Of a stretch of DNA of 35,964 nt, positions 1 through 8,076 are shown one piece after another (within the stretch, counting starts at the first letter, position 1; every line of letters begins with the position of its first letter). Position numbers and translations under genes: made by a program. The stretch comes from Acidobacteriota bacterium (GTDB lineage Bacteria > Acidobacteriota > Terriglobia > Bryobacterales > Bryobacteraceae), in assembly GCA_017304135.1 (NCBI GenBank), contig JAFLBB010000049.1:1-35964 (forward strand). Direction: 5' to 3'. The notes beneath the pieces were generated by a model, which ran no database searches, was not told the DNA's origin, and was given only the letters and a program-made list of their open reading frames with translations.

Positions 1-55
1 CCGGCATGAACAAAGTCCGCCGCGCCGCCCACGGCGCCGCACATTGGAGGAACGC

Positions 56-955
56 GTGAAACGGTTTTCCGGAATTCTTCCCGCCATCGTGACGCCTGTC
101 GACGATCAGGGCGGGCTCAACACAGCGAGCTTTGAGGCGCTGCTGGAGAGGCAATACGAAGCGGGCGCCCACGGCAGTTATGTCTGCGGGCAGACGGGTG
201 AAGGGCTGCAGCTTGCGCTGGATGTGCGTGAGCGGGCCGTGGAGGCGGCGGTGGCGAACACGCCTGCCGGGCGGCACGTGATTGCGCATGTCGGCGCGGC
301 CTCGACGGCGGACGCGGTGCGGTTGGCGCGCCATGCAACGAAGGCCGGCGCGCACGCCGTGAGCAGCCTGCCGCCGGGTTCGGCGTACAGCTTTGACGAG
401 GTGCGGCGCTATTACGAAGCGCTCGCCGCCGCCTCCGGCGCGCCGGTGCTGGTGTATTACTTTCCCGATTTCTCGGCAGCCATCCGCACGGCCGAGCAGG
501 TGTTTGAGCTGTGCGCGATTCCAGGCGTGATAGGTCTTAAATTCACCGACTTTGACCTTTACCGGTTGTCGCTCATCCAGCGCGCCGGGCACACGATTTT
601 CAATGGCCGCGACGAGGTGCTGGCGGCCGGTCTTTTGATGGGCGCGCACGGAGGCATCGGCAGCTTCTACAATCTCGTGCCGGATCTCTTCGTTGCCGTG
701 TACGAGCACGCGCAAGCCGGACGCTGGGCCGAGGCGCGCGAAGTGCAGGACCACATCAACGATCTGATTCGCGCCGTGCTTGCGTTTCCGATGCTGGCGG
801 CGATCAAACAGCTGCTCACGTGGTCGGGAATCGAGTGTGGGGCGCCCGTGCCGCCGCGCCGCCCGCTCACCCCGGCTGAAGAGAGCGCGCTGCGCGAAGC
901 GGTCGCCGCGGCGGGCTTTGCCACCGGCCGGGGACAGCTATGTCTGGTTCGATAG
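56..955 (+). CDS. nanA: N-acetylneuraminate lyase-like (DapA/NanA family) aldolase
   Basis: Class I aldolase of the DHDPS/NAL family, a (beta/alpha)8 barrel of 299 residues, which is the usual family length. Visible signatures are GQTGEG at about residues 45-50, the tyrosine pair in VYYFPDF at about 134-135, and the Schiff-base lysine in GLKFTD (Lys162). The segment GLKFTDFDLYRL and the later MGAHGGIGSF resemble sialate lyases more than dihydrodipicolinate synthases, so cleavage of N-acetylneuraminate to ManNAc and pyruvate is the best guess. The GTG start at 56 is preferred because GGAGG lies at 46-50 with 5-nt spacing; an upstream in-frame TTG at 44 would overlap that site. The gene overlaps the following mutarotase gene by 16 bases, and that partner strengthens the sialate reading. 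Another 2-keto-3-deoxy acid aldolase activity remains possible. Confidence 0.82.
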   Translation: MKRFSGILPAIVTPVDDQGGLNTASFEALLERQYEAGAHGSYVCGQTGEGLQLALDVRERAVEAAVANTPAGRHVIAHVGAASTADAVRLARHATKAGAHAVSSLPPGSAYSFDEVRRYYEALAAASGAPVLVYYFPDFSAAIRTAEQVFELCAIPGVIGLKFTDFDLYRLSLIQRAGHTIFNGRDEVLAAGLLMGAHGGIGSFYNLVPDLFVAVYEHAQAGRWAEAREVQDHINDLIRAVLAFPMLAAIKQLLTWSGIECGAPVPPRRPLTPAEESALREAVAAAGFATGRGQLCLVR

Positions 956-2004
956 CGCGCCGTGATTGGATGGCAGCGGCTGTCATGGCACTCTCCCCTT
1001 CCTGTGCACGTCCCCCAGGGCAACCAGCAGGATGGCCGTGGCAGCGACTGCCCGACCTGCCGATGACGCTGGCCGGCCAGTTCGCGGGCGTTCACAATGG
1101 GGCGTTGATCGTCGCCGGTGGCAGTTGGTTTCCCGTTTCAAAGTGGGCGGGCGGGGTGAAGAAGTGGGTGGCCGATGTGTTTGTGCTGGAGCGTCCCGAC
1201 GCCGCCTGGAAGCGCTTCGCCCTGCCGCGTCCGCTCGGCTACGGAGGATCGGCGAGCACGTCGCGGGGCCTGCTGTTGCTGGGCGGCGGTGACGAGAAGG
1301 AGAACGTGGCTGCGTGCCATTGGCTGCGTTGGGATGGCCGGTCGCTCGCTGTGGAACCCGCCGCGCCATTGCTGCTGGCTCTTGCCAATTGCGGCGCGGC
1401 CATCATCGGCGAACGGGTGTATGTGGGCGGGGGGCAGCAGTCCCCAACGGCCACGGTGGCCGAGCGCGTGCTGCTTTCGCTCGATGCCGCGCAGCCAGGG
1501 GCGGTTTGGAAGCGCGAGTCGCCGCTGCCGGGAGCGGGGCGCATTCTGGCCTCGATCACCGCGTCAGGTGAACATCTCTATGTGGCCGGCGGAGCGGAGC
1601 TGTTCGCGGGGGCGCAAGGCAAGGCCGAACGCCGCTACTTGCAGGACGCCTGGCGATTCGCACCAGGGTCCGGATGGAGCGCGTTGCCCGATCTGCCTGA
1701 ACCCACATGCGCGGCGCCGGCAGCGTTTGCCGGGGGGGCGCTGTTGGTTTTCGGCGGAAGCGACGGTGTGCTCGCGCCGCGGGAGGCGGAGTTGGCCGAC
1801 CGTCATCCCGGCTTTAGCCGTGGCGTGAAGGCCTACCTGCCTTCGATGGGGCAGTGGCGTGTGAGCGCGCAACTGCCGTTCAGCCTGGTGACGACGACGG
1901 CCACGGTTTGGCGCGACGTGCTCGTGGTTCCCGGCGGAGAGGACCGGCCCGCGCATCGCTCCGCGGCGGTCTTTGGGTTGCCATTGCGTCAGGTGAAGGT
2001 GTGA
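940..2004 (+). CDS. nanM: Kelch-repeat sialate mutarotase (NanM-like, cyclically permuted mutarotase family)
   Basis: A 354-residue six-bladed Kelch-type propeller protein. Repeated blades carry GALIVAGGSWFP, GLLLLGGGDE, RVYVGGGQ, HLYVAGGAE and ALLVFGGSD, with the WQRLPDLP opening typical of the cyclically permuted mutarotase family (TIGR03548) that includes N-acetylneuraminate epimerase. That enzyme interconverts sialic acid anomers, usually in the periplasm. The N-terminus has a Tat-like ARRDWMAAAVMAL stretch and a cysteine near residue 22, so export, perhaps as a lipoprotein, is likely. Its ATG lies inside the end of the lyase gene, so the two are probably translated together. There is a modest GGGGA site 6 nt before the start. 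No sialate transporter or ManNAc kinase is visible in the window. Confidence 0.78.
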   Translation: MSGSIARRDWMAAAVMALSPSCARPPGQPAGWPWQRLPDLPMTLAGQFAGVHNGALIVAGGSWFPVSKWAGGVKKWVADVFVLERPDAAWKRFALPRPLGYGGSASTSRGLLLLGGGDEKENVAACHWLRWDGRSLAVEPAAPLLLALANCGAAIIGERVYVGGGQQSPTATVAERVLLSLDAAQPGAVWKRESPLPGAGRILASITASGEHLYVAGGAELFAGAQGKAERRYLQDAWRFAPGSGWSALPDLPEPTCAAPAAFAGGALLVFGGSDGVLAPREAELADRHPGFSRGVKAYLPSMGQWRVSAQLPFSLVTTTATVWRDVLVVPGGEDRPAHRSAAVFGLPLRQVKV

Positions 2005-2011
2005 AGGGGAC

Positions 2012-2104
<93 letters not shown>

Positions 2105-2175
2105 GCGAAGAAAGGTGTGGTCATTTGTGAGGATAACGCGAACGGGACGGCTCGCGCCACTCTTACCGCAGCCGA

Positions 2176-2181
2176 TACACT
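2176..2181 (+). promoter_or_regulatory. -10 element TACACT for the barrel gene, leaderless spacing
   Basis: TACACT lies 7 nt before the ATG at 2189, so a sigma-70 start would fall at or within a base or two of the A of ATG. No convincing -35 hexamer is seen. The AGGGAG just before the ATG is only 1 nt away, too close to act as a Shine-Dalgarno. The same arrangement recurs at several other genes in this window. Confidence 0.5.
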
Positions 2182-2188
2182 AGGGAGC

Positions 2189-5023
2189 ATGAGAGCACTG
2201 CGGGTTCTCGCAGCCACCCTCATTCTGATCCCGGTTGCCGCCGCCCAGCCGCAGCCCCCGCGTGGCAATTCGACGGCCCAGGCGCCCCGAACCAGCCCCG
2301 CCGCGCGAACTGCGCCCGCCGCTGCAGACGAGTTGCAGAAAGCCGTGGAGGAGTTCCGCGTGCAAGCGACGCGGCTCGGACTCACGGAAGGGCCGGCGAC
2401 GGCGCAGCGGCGCGATACGAAGGGGAAATCGCGCTGGCACGGCCGTCTGTTTGAGAACCTCCGCAACGATTTCCTGGACGCCGTGCCGCACGAGGTGGCC
2501 CAGCGCGGCGGCTCGAAGAACATCCTGCGCCGCAATCAGTTTGGTTTCAATGTGAGCGGCCCGGTGCTGATTCCGAAGTTGTACGATGGCGGGCGGGCGA
2601 CATTCTTCACATTCACCTATGAAGGCATGCGGGAAAAGATTGGCCGGTCGTCGCTGCGCACCATTGCCACCACGGCCGAGCGCACGGGCGACTGGTCAGC
2701 CACGGTCGATTCGGCCGGCGCGGCGCTGCCCATCTATGATCCGCAAACGACCGCGCCCAATCCCGGCTATGATCCCGGCCAAGATGTGAGCACGAGCAAT
2801 CTCGAATACAACCGGGTTCCCTTCGCGGGGAACGTCATTCCCGCATCGCGGCTGGATCGCGCCGCGCAGAGCGCGATGGCCCTCTATCCCACGCCGAACT
2901 CCGACGCAGGCCCCTTCTTTCGCAACAACTATTTTGTGTTCACGCCGGAAATCAACAGCGCCAATGGCATCATCGCGCGCGTCGACCACACCGCGGGAGA
3001 GCGCCACCGCATCGGGTCGGGCGTGAATTTTTCGAACGGCCAGGACGGGGCCTCGCCACTGTTTCTGAACGAGGCCAACCCCGGCGCTCCGGTCCGCAGC
3101 CGCCGCAACCGGCGCGCGTTTGTGGAACACATCTTCACACTTTCGCCGCAACGCATCAATACGTTCACGGTGGACGCTTATAGTTCGCAGTTGGAGAACT
3201 TGCCTGAAGCCGGATCAGAGAGCGTCTTTCCGGCGTACCTGTTTTCGCCCTACCTGGGCATGGGCCGCTCGACCACGGTGTTGAAGAACGCCCGCAATCA
3301 GTTCATCGTTTCCAATGGCCACTCCATCCGCTGGAAGCAACACCGGGTGCGGCTGAACGGGCGCTTCATCCGCGAACAGGTGAACATCTACGCGCCGGCC
3401 TATCCGGAGGGCATGTTCCGCTTTGGGGCGGGCCTGACCAGCCTTCCCGGCATCAACAACACCGGCCACGCCTTTGCGAGCTTTCTGCTCGGGCAGGCTG
3501 AGTATGCCGAGAAGAGCGTCGTGCTGTCGCCTTCGTATTTCCGGCGCAGCCGTTTCAATTTCGGATTCGCCGACACCTGGGAGATTCGCAAGGGGCTCGT
3601 GTTCAGCGTGTCGGTGGGACTCGAGGTGTCAGAGCCGCGCAAGGAGAAGTACGACCGGCAGTCGACCGTTTCCTTTGCCGCCCTCAACCCGGCCAACAAC
3701 AGGCCGGGGGCACTCATCGTCGCAGGCGTGAACGGGCAGGGGCGCGCGTTTCAGCCCTTCGTGACCAGGGGCGAGCCCAGCGCCGGACTGACATGGAACC
3801 CGTTTGGCGCGGCAAAAACGGTTGTGCGCCTGGGCTATGGCCGCTCCTATAGCGCGATTCCCATCTACTCGGTGCAATGGGGCACGCAGGCGTTCAATGG
3901 CAGCCCGACGTGGGTCGCGGCCAATCCGCAACTGCAGCCCGCACTGACGCTGGCGCAGGGGCTGCCCGAGTCGCCGCGCACGTTTCCCGATCTCCGTCCG
4001 GACTCAGCCAACAATACGGTGGCCGACCTGATTGAGCCGCGCGGGATCCAGCCGACCTACCAGTCGTTCTCGCTCAGTTTCGAGCGCGAGTTGCCCGGCG
4101 CGTTTCTGTTCACTTTGGGTCTGGGCCACGCCGGCGGACGCAACTTGCTGCTGGGCAGCGGCTCGTCCAATCCCAATGCGATTCCGCTCTCGGCGCTCGA
4201 GTATGGCGTGCAGTTGAACGATGAGAACTTCAACCGGTCGGTGCGCCCGTTTCCGCAGTACCAGCGCTTCGATGTGTACGCCTCGTGGCCTGAAGGCCGC
4301 TACCAGCGCGACGCCTGTTCGCTGCGAGTGGAAAAGCGTGCTTCCTCGGGGTTGGCGCTCTCGGCCAGTTATGAGTTTTCCAAGCAGATGGACAACTACT
4401 CGGGGCCGTATGGCATCCAGGACTACTACAATCGGGCCAACGAAAAGGCGATCACGGCGGGGAGCAATCCGCACGCCTTCACCGTTACCTATTCCTACGA
4501 GCTTCCGATGGGGCCGAACCGGCTGCTGTTTCCGCTCACCGACTGGCGCCGCTATCTGGTGGAGGGCTGGTCACTGAGCGGTGTTACCACGATTGTCAGC
4601 GGGGAACCGCTGGCGCTGCGGCCGCAGTTCAACAACACGGGGCGCGTTGTGGATACGCTGCACGTGAACGTTGTGCCGGGCGCCGATCCGCACGTGTCCA
4701 GCCGGTCGCCCGAACTGTGGTTCAACCCGGCGGCGTTTGCCCAGCCGGCGGACTTCACCCTTGGCGATGCATCGCGCACGCATCCGACGCTGCGCGGGCC
4801 GGGGGCGCAGAACCACGACCTGTCGGTGAACAAGCGCATCTCGCTGTCATTGGAGAAGAGCGTGGAGTTCAGCATGGTGGGTCTGAACTTCGTCAACCAC
4901 GCCAACTGGAGCGACCCGGACACGATGATCGGTCCGGCCAGCGCACCTAATGTGAATGCCGGGCGGATCATTGGCTCTCGCGGGGGCCGCGTGATTCAAC
5001 TGGGATTGAGGTTCAGCTTTTGA
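2189..5023 (+). CDS. Oar-like TonB-dependent-receptor beta-barrel lacking most of the plug
   Basis: Outer-membrane barrel of 944 residues. The start at 2189 gives a clear signal peptide (MRALRVLAATLILIPVAAAQ). An upstream in-frame extension to 2117 would bury that signal, so it is rejected. After a Pro/Ala-rich linker (about 21-46) the protein joins directly at EEFRVQ (about 54-59), which matches the EFkVqT point near the end of the plug in Oar-type receptors. It then follows the family closely: WHGRLFENLRND (about 83-94), RRNQFGFNVSGP (about 114-125), an FFTFTYEGMR strand, and a C-terminus ending in an aromatic residue. The carboxypeptidase-regulatory-like domain, any TonB box and most of the plug are absent. 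The frame is open and undamaged, so it is not an obvious pseudogene. It overlaps the next gene by 4 nt. The substrate is unknown. Confidence 0.82.
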   Translation: MRALRVLAATLILIPVAAAQPQPPRGNSTAQAPRTSPAARTAPAAADELQKAVEEFRVQATRLGLTEGPATAQRRDTKGKSRWHGRLFENLRNDFLDAVPHEVAQRGGSKNILRRNQFGFNVSGPVLIPKLYDGGRATFFTFTYEGMREKIGRSSLRTIATTAERTGDWSATVDSAGAALPIYDPQTTAPNPGYDPGQDVSTSNLEYNRVPFAGNVIPASRLDRAAQSAMALYPTPNSDAGPFFRNNYFVFTPEINSANGIIARVDHTAGERHRIGSGVNFSNGQDGASPLFLNEANPGAPVRSRRNRRAFVEHIFTLSPQRINTFTVDAYSSQLENLPEAGSESVFPAYLFSPYLGMGRSTTVLKNARNQFIVSNGHSIRWKQHRVRLNGRFIREQVNIYAPAYPEGMFRFGAGLTSLPGINNTGHAFASFLLGQAEYAEKSVVLSPSYFRRSRFNFGFADTWEIRKGLVFSVSVGLEVSEPRKEKYDRQSTVSFAALNPANNRPGALIVAGVNGQGRAFQPFVTRGEPSAGLTWNPFGAAKTVVRLGYGRSYSAIPIYSVQWGTQAFNGSPTWVAANPQLQPALTLAQGLPESPRTFPDLRPDSANNTVADLIEPRGIQPTYQSFSLSFERELPGAFLFTLGLGHAGGRNLLLGSGSSNPNAIPLSALEYGVQLNDENFNRSVRPFPQYQRFDVYASWPEGRYQRDACSLRVEKRASSGLALSASYEFSKQMDNYSGPYGIQDYYNRANEKAITAGSNPHAFTVTYSYELPMGPNRLLFPLTDWRRYLVEGWSLSGVTTIVSGEPLALRPQFNNTGRVVDTLHVNVVPGADPHVSSRSPELWFNPAAFAQPADFTLGDASRTHPTLRGPGAQNHDLSVNKRISLSLEKSVEFSMVGLNFVNHANWSDPDTMIGPASAPNVNAGRIIGSRGGRVIQLGLRFSF

Positions 5024-5943
5024 GGAGCCACACGCGCCGCGAATGGATGGCGTTTGCCCTTGCGCCGGCGGCGGAGCCTCGTGCCCTTATGCGTGTGCCG
5101 TTTCAGGCTCCCGGTGAACCCGCGCTGAAACCGGAGGAAGTGAAGATCACCCTCAATGGGAAGGCCGCGCGGGTGGTCCGGTTGCTGGCTCCCGGCTCGG
5201 ATCTGTTTCTATTGCTTGTGCTCGACCTCTCAGGCGACCTGACGCTGGTGGATCCGGCGCGGCAGGCGCTGCTGAAGCGCCTGGCCGCACTGCCAGGCAA
5301 CGTGCGCGTGGCGCTGATGCGGGCGCAAGACGGGCTTCGCCCGGCCCTTGACCCTGGGGCGCCGCGAGCAGCGCTGACGGCGGCGATTGAGTCCCTGGCC
5401 ACCTCCCCGCGGCCGGGCCTGCTCGATTCGCTGGAGAACGCGCAGATGCTCGCCGATTCGATCGCGGCCCGCGCCCACGTGCGGGTGGCGGCGCTGTTCA
5501 TCAGCGACAGCAACGTTCTGAACTACCAGGAAGACTACTCGAACCCGGTTGTGAACTCCAGTGATTCAGGCGACATGAGCCGCCGCTTTCCGGAAGGGCT
5601 GATCAACGAGAAGATCCGCCAGATCAAGGCACGGATGCGGCATGGGGAATCGCCGCTGTACCTCGTGCATCTGCAGTATCTGAGCGACCGTTTGAATACG
5701 GCCTACCAGACGGGGCTGCAGGAGTTGCTGCGCTCCAGCGGCGGCTCGGCCGAGTATTGCCGCTCACTGGCCGACATTCCCAACTCCGTGGACCGCGCCT
5801 GCGACGCCATCCTGCAAGCCCAATATACGGCCGAAGTGGAGATGGCGCCGGGCAAGAACGGAACCGTCGATTTAGTTGTCATCGCCGAAGGGCGTACGAT
5901 ACACTCACGCCCGCGAAGACAGTTTTCCGAGAAAGGACGCTGA
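5020..5943 (+). CDS. Secreted VWA-domain protein (acidobacterial VWFA-related type)
   Basis: A 307-residue protein with a von Willebrand factor A-like fold. The first core strand and metal-site loop read FLLLVLDLSGDLT (about 65-77), where the last serine of the DxSxS consensus is replaced by Asp, so metal binding may be altered. Further A-domain strands are RVALMRAQ and VRVAALFISDSN. The N-terminus, TRREWMAFALAPA, is Tat-like. Translation probably begins at the TTG at 5020, which overlaps the TGA of the barrel gene and has GAGG 8 nt upstream; an ATG at 5044 is the alternative. The overlap implies coupled synthesis with the barrel. Proteins of this type are common in Acidobacteriota and lack a defined function. 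Confidence 0.72.
   Translation: MRSHTRREWMAFALAPAAEPRALMRVPFQAPGEPALKPEEVKITLNGKAARVVRLLAPGSDLFLLLVLDLSGDLTLVDPARQALLKRLAALPGNVRVALMRAQDGLRPALDPGAPRAALTAAIESLATSPRPGLLDSLENAQMLADSIAARAHVRVAALFISDSNVLNYQEDYSNPVVNSSDSGDMSRRFPEGLINEKIRQIKARMRHGESPLYLVHLQYLSDRLNTAYQTGLQELLRSSGGSAEYCRSLADIPNSVDRACDAILQAQYTAEVEMAPGKNGTVDLVVIAEGRTIHSRPRRQFSEKGR
5876..5905 (+). promoter_or_regulatory. sigma-70-type promoter inside the end of the VWA gene
   Basis: TTGTCA (5876-5881), an 18-bp spacer, then TACACT (5900-5905). The predicted start near 5912 would give a leader of about 35 nt for the gene at 5947, which has AAGGA about 9 nt before its ATG. This would allow expression of the coiled-coil gene separately from the barrel and VWA genes. 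Confidence 0.5.
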
Positions 5944-5946
5944 CCC

Positions 5947-6774
5947 ATGAAGTCGTGGCCGTTGGCCCTGGCCCTCGCCCTGATTGCCGCCGGTGGGCTT
6001 GTGTATTGGACGAAGTCCTCCACGCCGGACGGCAGCATCGAAGCCGAGTCGTGGCGCAAGACCGAGGCGGAGTTGCGCGGGCGTCTTGCGGAGGCCGAGA
6101 AGCGGCTGCGGGAACTCGGGCAGCCGCTGCCTGCGGCCGGGTCGGCGCAGACGACGGCGCCCGCCGCGACCAAAGGCGGCGCCACGCCCTATTCCCGGCG
6201 CGAAGCCGATCTCACCGAACTGATCCGATTGAAGGACGAACAGTTGAGCCGCTCGGAGTCGGTGCTGGCCGAGGTGCGCGCCAAGCTGGCCGAAATGGAG
6301 CAGCGCTTCCAGGCGATTCAGGAGCAGGACAAGCAACTGCGCGAAAGCGAGGCCACGCTGCGCCAGCGCATTGACCAGAACACGGAGCAGATTGTCGAAC
6401 TCCAGCAGTCCAGTCAGCAGAAGGATGCGCGGCTGGCGCAGCAGGAAGCGGCGCTGAAGACTCTTCGCGGCGAAAGCGAGCAGCATGCACGCAGCCTGCA
6501 ACGGGTGCGCAAGCTGACCGAGGACCTGGAAGACCTGGCCCGCCGCCGCGAGAACTATATGACCAACATCCTGGCGCGCTACCGGGAAGCGACCGATTCG
6601 CTGCGCACGCTCGGCCTGCAGTTGGAAAACCCAGGCGAGGGCCCGGCGGCCACACGCCCCGACATTTCGCGTATCCAGTCCGCGATCGCCTCGGCCGATG
6701 AAGACATGCGCCAGTTGCGCACGCTGACCACGCGTTCCCGGCAGGTGCAAAAAGAGCTGCTCGGTGTGAAATAG
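5947..6774 (+). CDS. Membrane-anchored periplasmic coiled-coil protein, function unknown
   Basis: A 275-residue protein with one N-terminal hydrophobic segment (WPLALALALIAAGGLVYW, about 4-21) and no clear cleavage site, so a signal anchor is likely. After a Pro/Ala-rich stretch near 57-75, long heptad-like helices run from about 80 to 200 (for example RLRELGQ, DEQLSRSESVLAEVRAKLAEM, QRIDQNTEQIVELQQ). The C-terminal ~60 residues are again helical and rich in Arg and Gln. No enzymatic motif is visible. It starts 3 nt after the VWA stop and also has its own promoter. The context suggests a periplasmic spacer or scaffold working with the barrel and VWA proteins, but that is inference. Confidence 0.7.
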   Translation: MKSWPLALALALIAAGGLVYWTKSSTPDGSIEAESWRKTEAELRGRLAEAEKRLRELGQPLPAAGSAQTTAPAATKGGATPYSRREADLTELIRLKDEQLSRSESVLAEVRAKLAEMEQRFQAIQEQDKQLRESEATLRQRIDQNTEQIVELQQSSQQKDARLAQQEAALKTLRGESEQHARSLQRVRKLTEDLEDLARRRENYMTNILARYREATDSLRTLGLQLENPGEGPAATRPDISRIQSAIASADEDMRQLRTLTTRSRQVQKELLGVK

Positions 6775-6789
6775 CCGCCGCGCGCAGCG

Positions 6790-6818
6790 GCGACAGGCGC
6801 AGTGGCAGACGCTACACT
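6790..6818 (+). promoter_or_regulatory. Promoter of the glutaryl-CoA dehydrogenase gene
   Basis: GCGACA (6790-6795, four of six -35 consensus bases), a 17-bp spacer and TACACT (6813-6818). The ATG at 6827 begins 8 nt after the -10 element and no Shine-Dalgarno is present, so the transcript would have a leader of at most one or two bases. Confidence 0.5.
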
Positions 6819-6826
6819 GAAGCCAT

Positions 6827-7993
6827 ATGGCCTTCAAGGGCGTCGACTACATGCACATTGACTCGCTGTTTAGCGAGGACGAGCTTCTGGTGCGCCGCAC
6901 GGCGCGTGAGTTCATCAGCCAGGAGTTCATTCCCCTCATTCGCGATTGTTACCGCGAGGGCCGTTTCCCGTCGCAGATCATTCCCAAGCTGGGTGAGATG
7001 GGCTTTCTCGGCTGTAATCTCGACGGCTACGGGTGTCCCGGCATGTCGAACGTGGAGTACGGGCTCGTGATGCAGGAACTCGAGCGCGGAGATTCCGGCC
7101 TGCGGAGCTTTTGCAGCGTGCAGGGCGCGCTGGTGATGTACCCCATCCACGCGTTCGGCACGGAAGAGCAGAAACAGCGCTGGCTGCCGGAGATGGCCTC
7201 GGGCCGCACACTCGGTTGTTTCGGCCTGACCGAGCCGGGCTTTGGATCGAATCCTTCGGGGATGACCACGCGCGCCGTGCGGGATGGCAGCCATTGGGTG
7301 ATCAATGGCGAAAAGACCTGGATTACATCGGGTACGATTGCCGACGTGGCCGTGGTCTGGGCGCGCACCGACGACGGCATTCGCGGCTTCCTGGTGGAGA
7401 AGGGCACGCCGGGCTTCACTTCGAGCGATATTCACGGGAAGCTCTCCATGCGCGCCAGCGTCACCTCGAGCCTTGCTTTTACCGATTGCCGCGTGCCAGC
7501 CGAGGCAATGCTGCCCGGCGCCAAGGGGCTGCGCTCCGCGCTTGCCTGCCTCACGCAGGCCCGCTACGGCATCGCGTGGGGCGTCATCGGCGCGGCCATG
7601 GATTGCTTTGAAACGGCGCGGCAGTACACGATCGACCGCAAGCAGTTCGACGACCGGCCGATCGCCTCGCACCAGCTTGTGCAGGAGAAGCTGGCCAACA
7701 TGATCACCGAGATCACCAAGGCGCAGGCGCTCACGATCCACGCCGGACGGCTGAAGGACCAGGGCAAGCTGGAACCCGCGCATGTCTCCATGATCAAGCG
7801 CAACAACGTCGCCATCGCGCTCGATGTGGCCCGCGATGCGCGCGACCTGCTGGGCGGCAACGGCATCATCGACGACTACCCGATCTTCCGCCACATGTGC
7901 AACCTGGAAACCGTGAAAACGTACGAGGGCACGGACCATATCCATACCCTCGTCATCGGCGAGCGCGTCACCGGGATTCCGGCTTATCGCTGA
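6827..7993 (+). CDS. gcdH: Glutaryl-CoA dehydrogenase (acyl-CoA dehydrogenase family)
   Basis: FAD-dependent enzyme that oxidises and decarboxylates glutaryl-CoA to crotonyl-CoA in lysine, tryptophan and aromatic catabolism. The 388 residues follow mitochondrial GCDH closely: GCFGLTEPGFGSNPSGM around the flavin, NGEKTWITSG, the ARYGIAWGVIGA helix, ARQYTIDRKQF and DLLGGNGI. The catalytic base is Glu367 in TYEGTDHIH. Arg93, Ser94 and Ser97 in GLRSFCSVQ match the residues that hold the gamma-carboxylate of glutaryl-CoA in the human enzyme, which favours a true GCDH over a short-chain acyl-CoA dehydrogenase. The last 26 bases overlap a small minus-strand reading frame. The gene appears monocistronic, with its own promoter. 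Confidence 0.9.
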   Translation: MAFKGVDYMHIDSLFSEDELLVRRTAREFISQEFIPLIRDCYREGRFPSQIIPKLGEMGFLGCNLDGYGCPGMSNVEYGLVMQELERGDSGLRSFCSVQGALVMYPIHAFGTEEQKQRWLPEMASGRTLGCFGLTEPGFGSNPSGMTTRAVRDGSHWVINGEKTWITSGTIADVAVVWARTDDGIRGFLVEKGTPGFTSSDIHGKLSMRASVTSSLAFTDCRVPAEAMLPGAKGLRSALACLTQARYGIAWGVIGAAMDCFETARQYTIDRKQFDDRPIASHQLVQEKLANMITEITKAQALTIHAGRLKDQGKLEPAHVSMIKRNNVAIALDVARDARDLLGGNGIIDDYPIFRHMCNLETVKTYEGTDHIHTLVIGERVTGIPAYR

Positions 7994-8066
7994 CCTGCGC
8001 GGCGATGGCCCAGAGGAGGACTGCCACGCGCGGGGCTCCCAGGAGGAGCGCCAACAGGTACTTCAT
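7968..8066 (-). CDS. Small hydrophobic protein of 32 residues
   Basis: The minus-strand frame begins MKYLLALLLGAPRVAVLLWA and ends after a short polar tail (DKPESR), giving a single membrane-spanning or signal-like helix. AGGAG lies 7 nt before the ATG, overlapping the stop codon of the BON gene, so the two are probably translationally coupled. Its 3' end overlaps the tail of the convergent glutaryl-CoA dehydrogenase gene by 26 bases. Well-placed ribosome binding and a coherent hydrophobic sequence favour a real gene, but at this size chance cannot be excluded. The family is not recognised. Confidence 0.45.
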   Translation of the reverse strand: MKYLLALLLGAPRVAVLLWAIAAQVSDKPESR

Positions 8067-8076
8067 GCCCGCGCTC

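Noticed and set aside
1..55. End of a gene upstream of the lyase
   Set aside because: There is too little sequence to identify a product; a stop in one frame (7-9) is not enough to call a gene.
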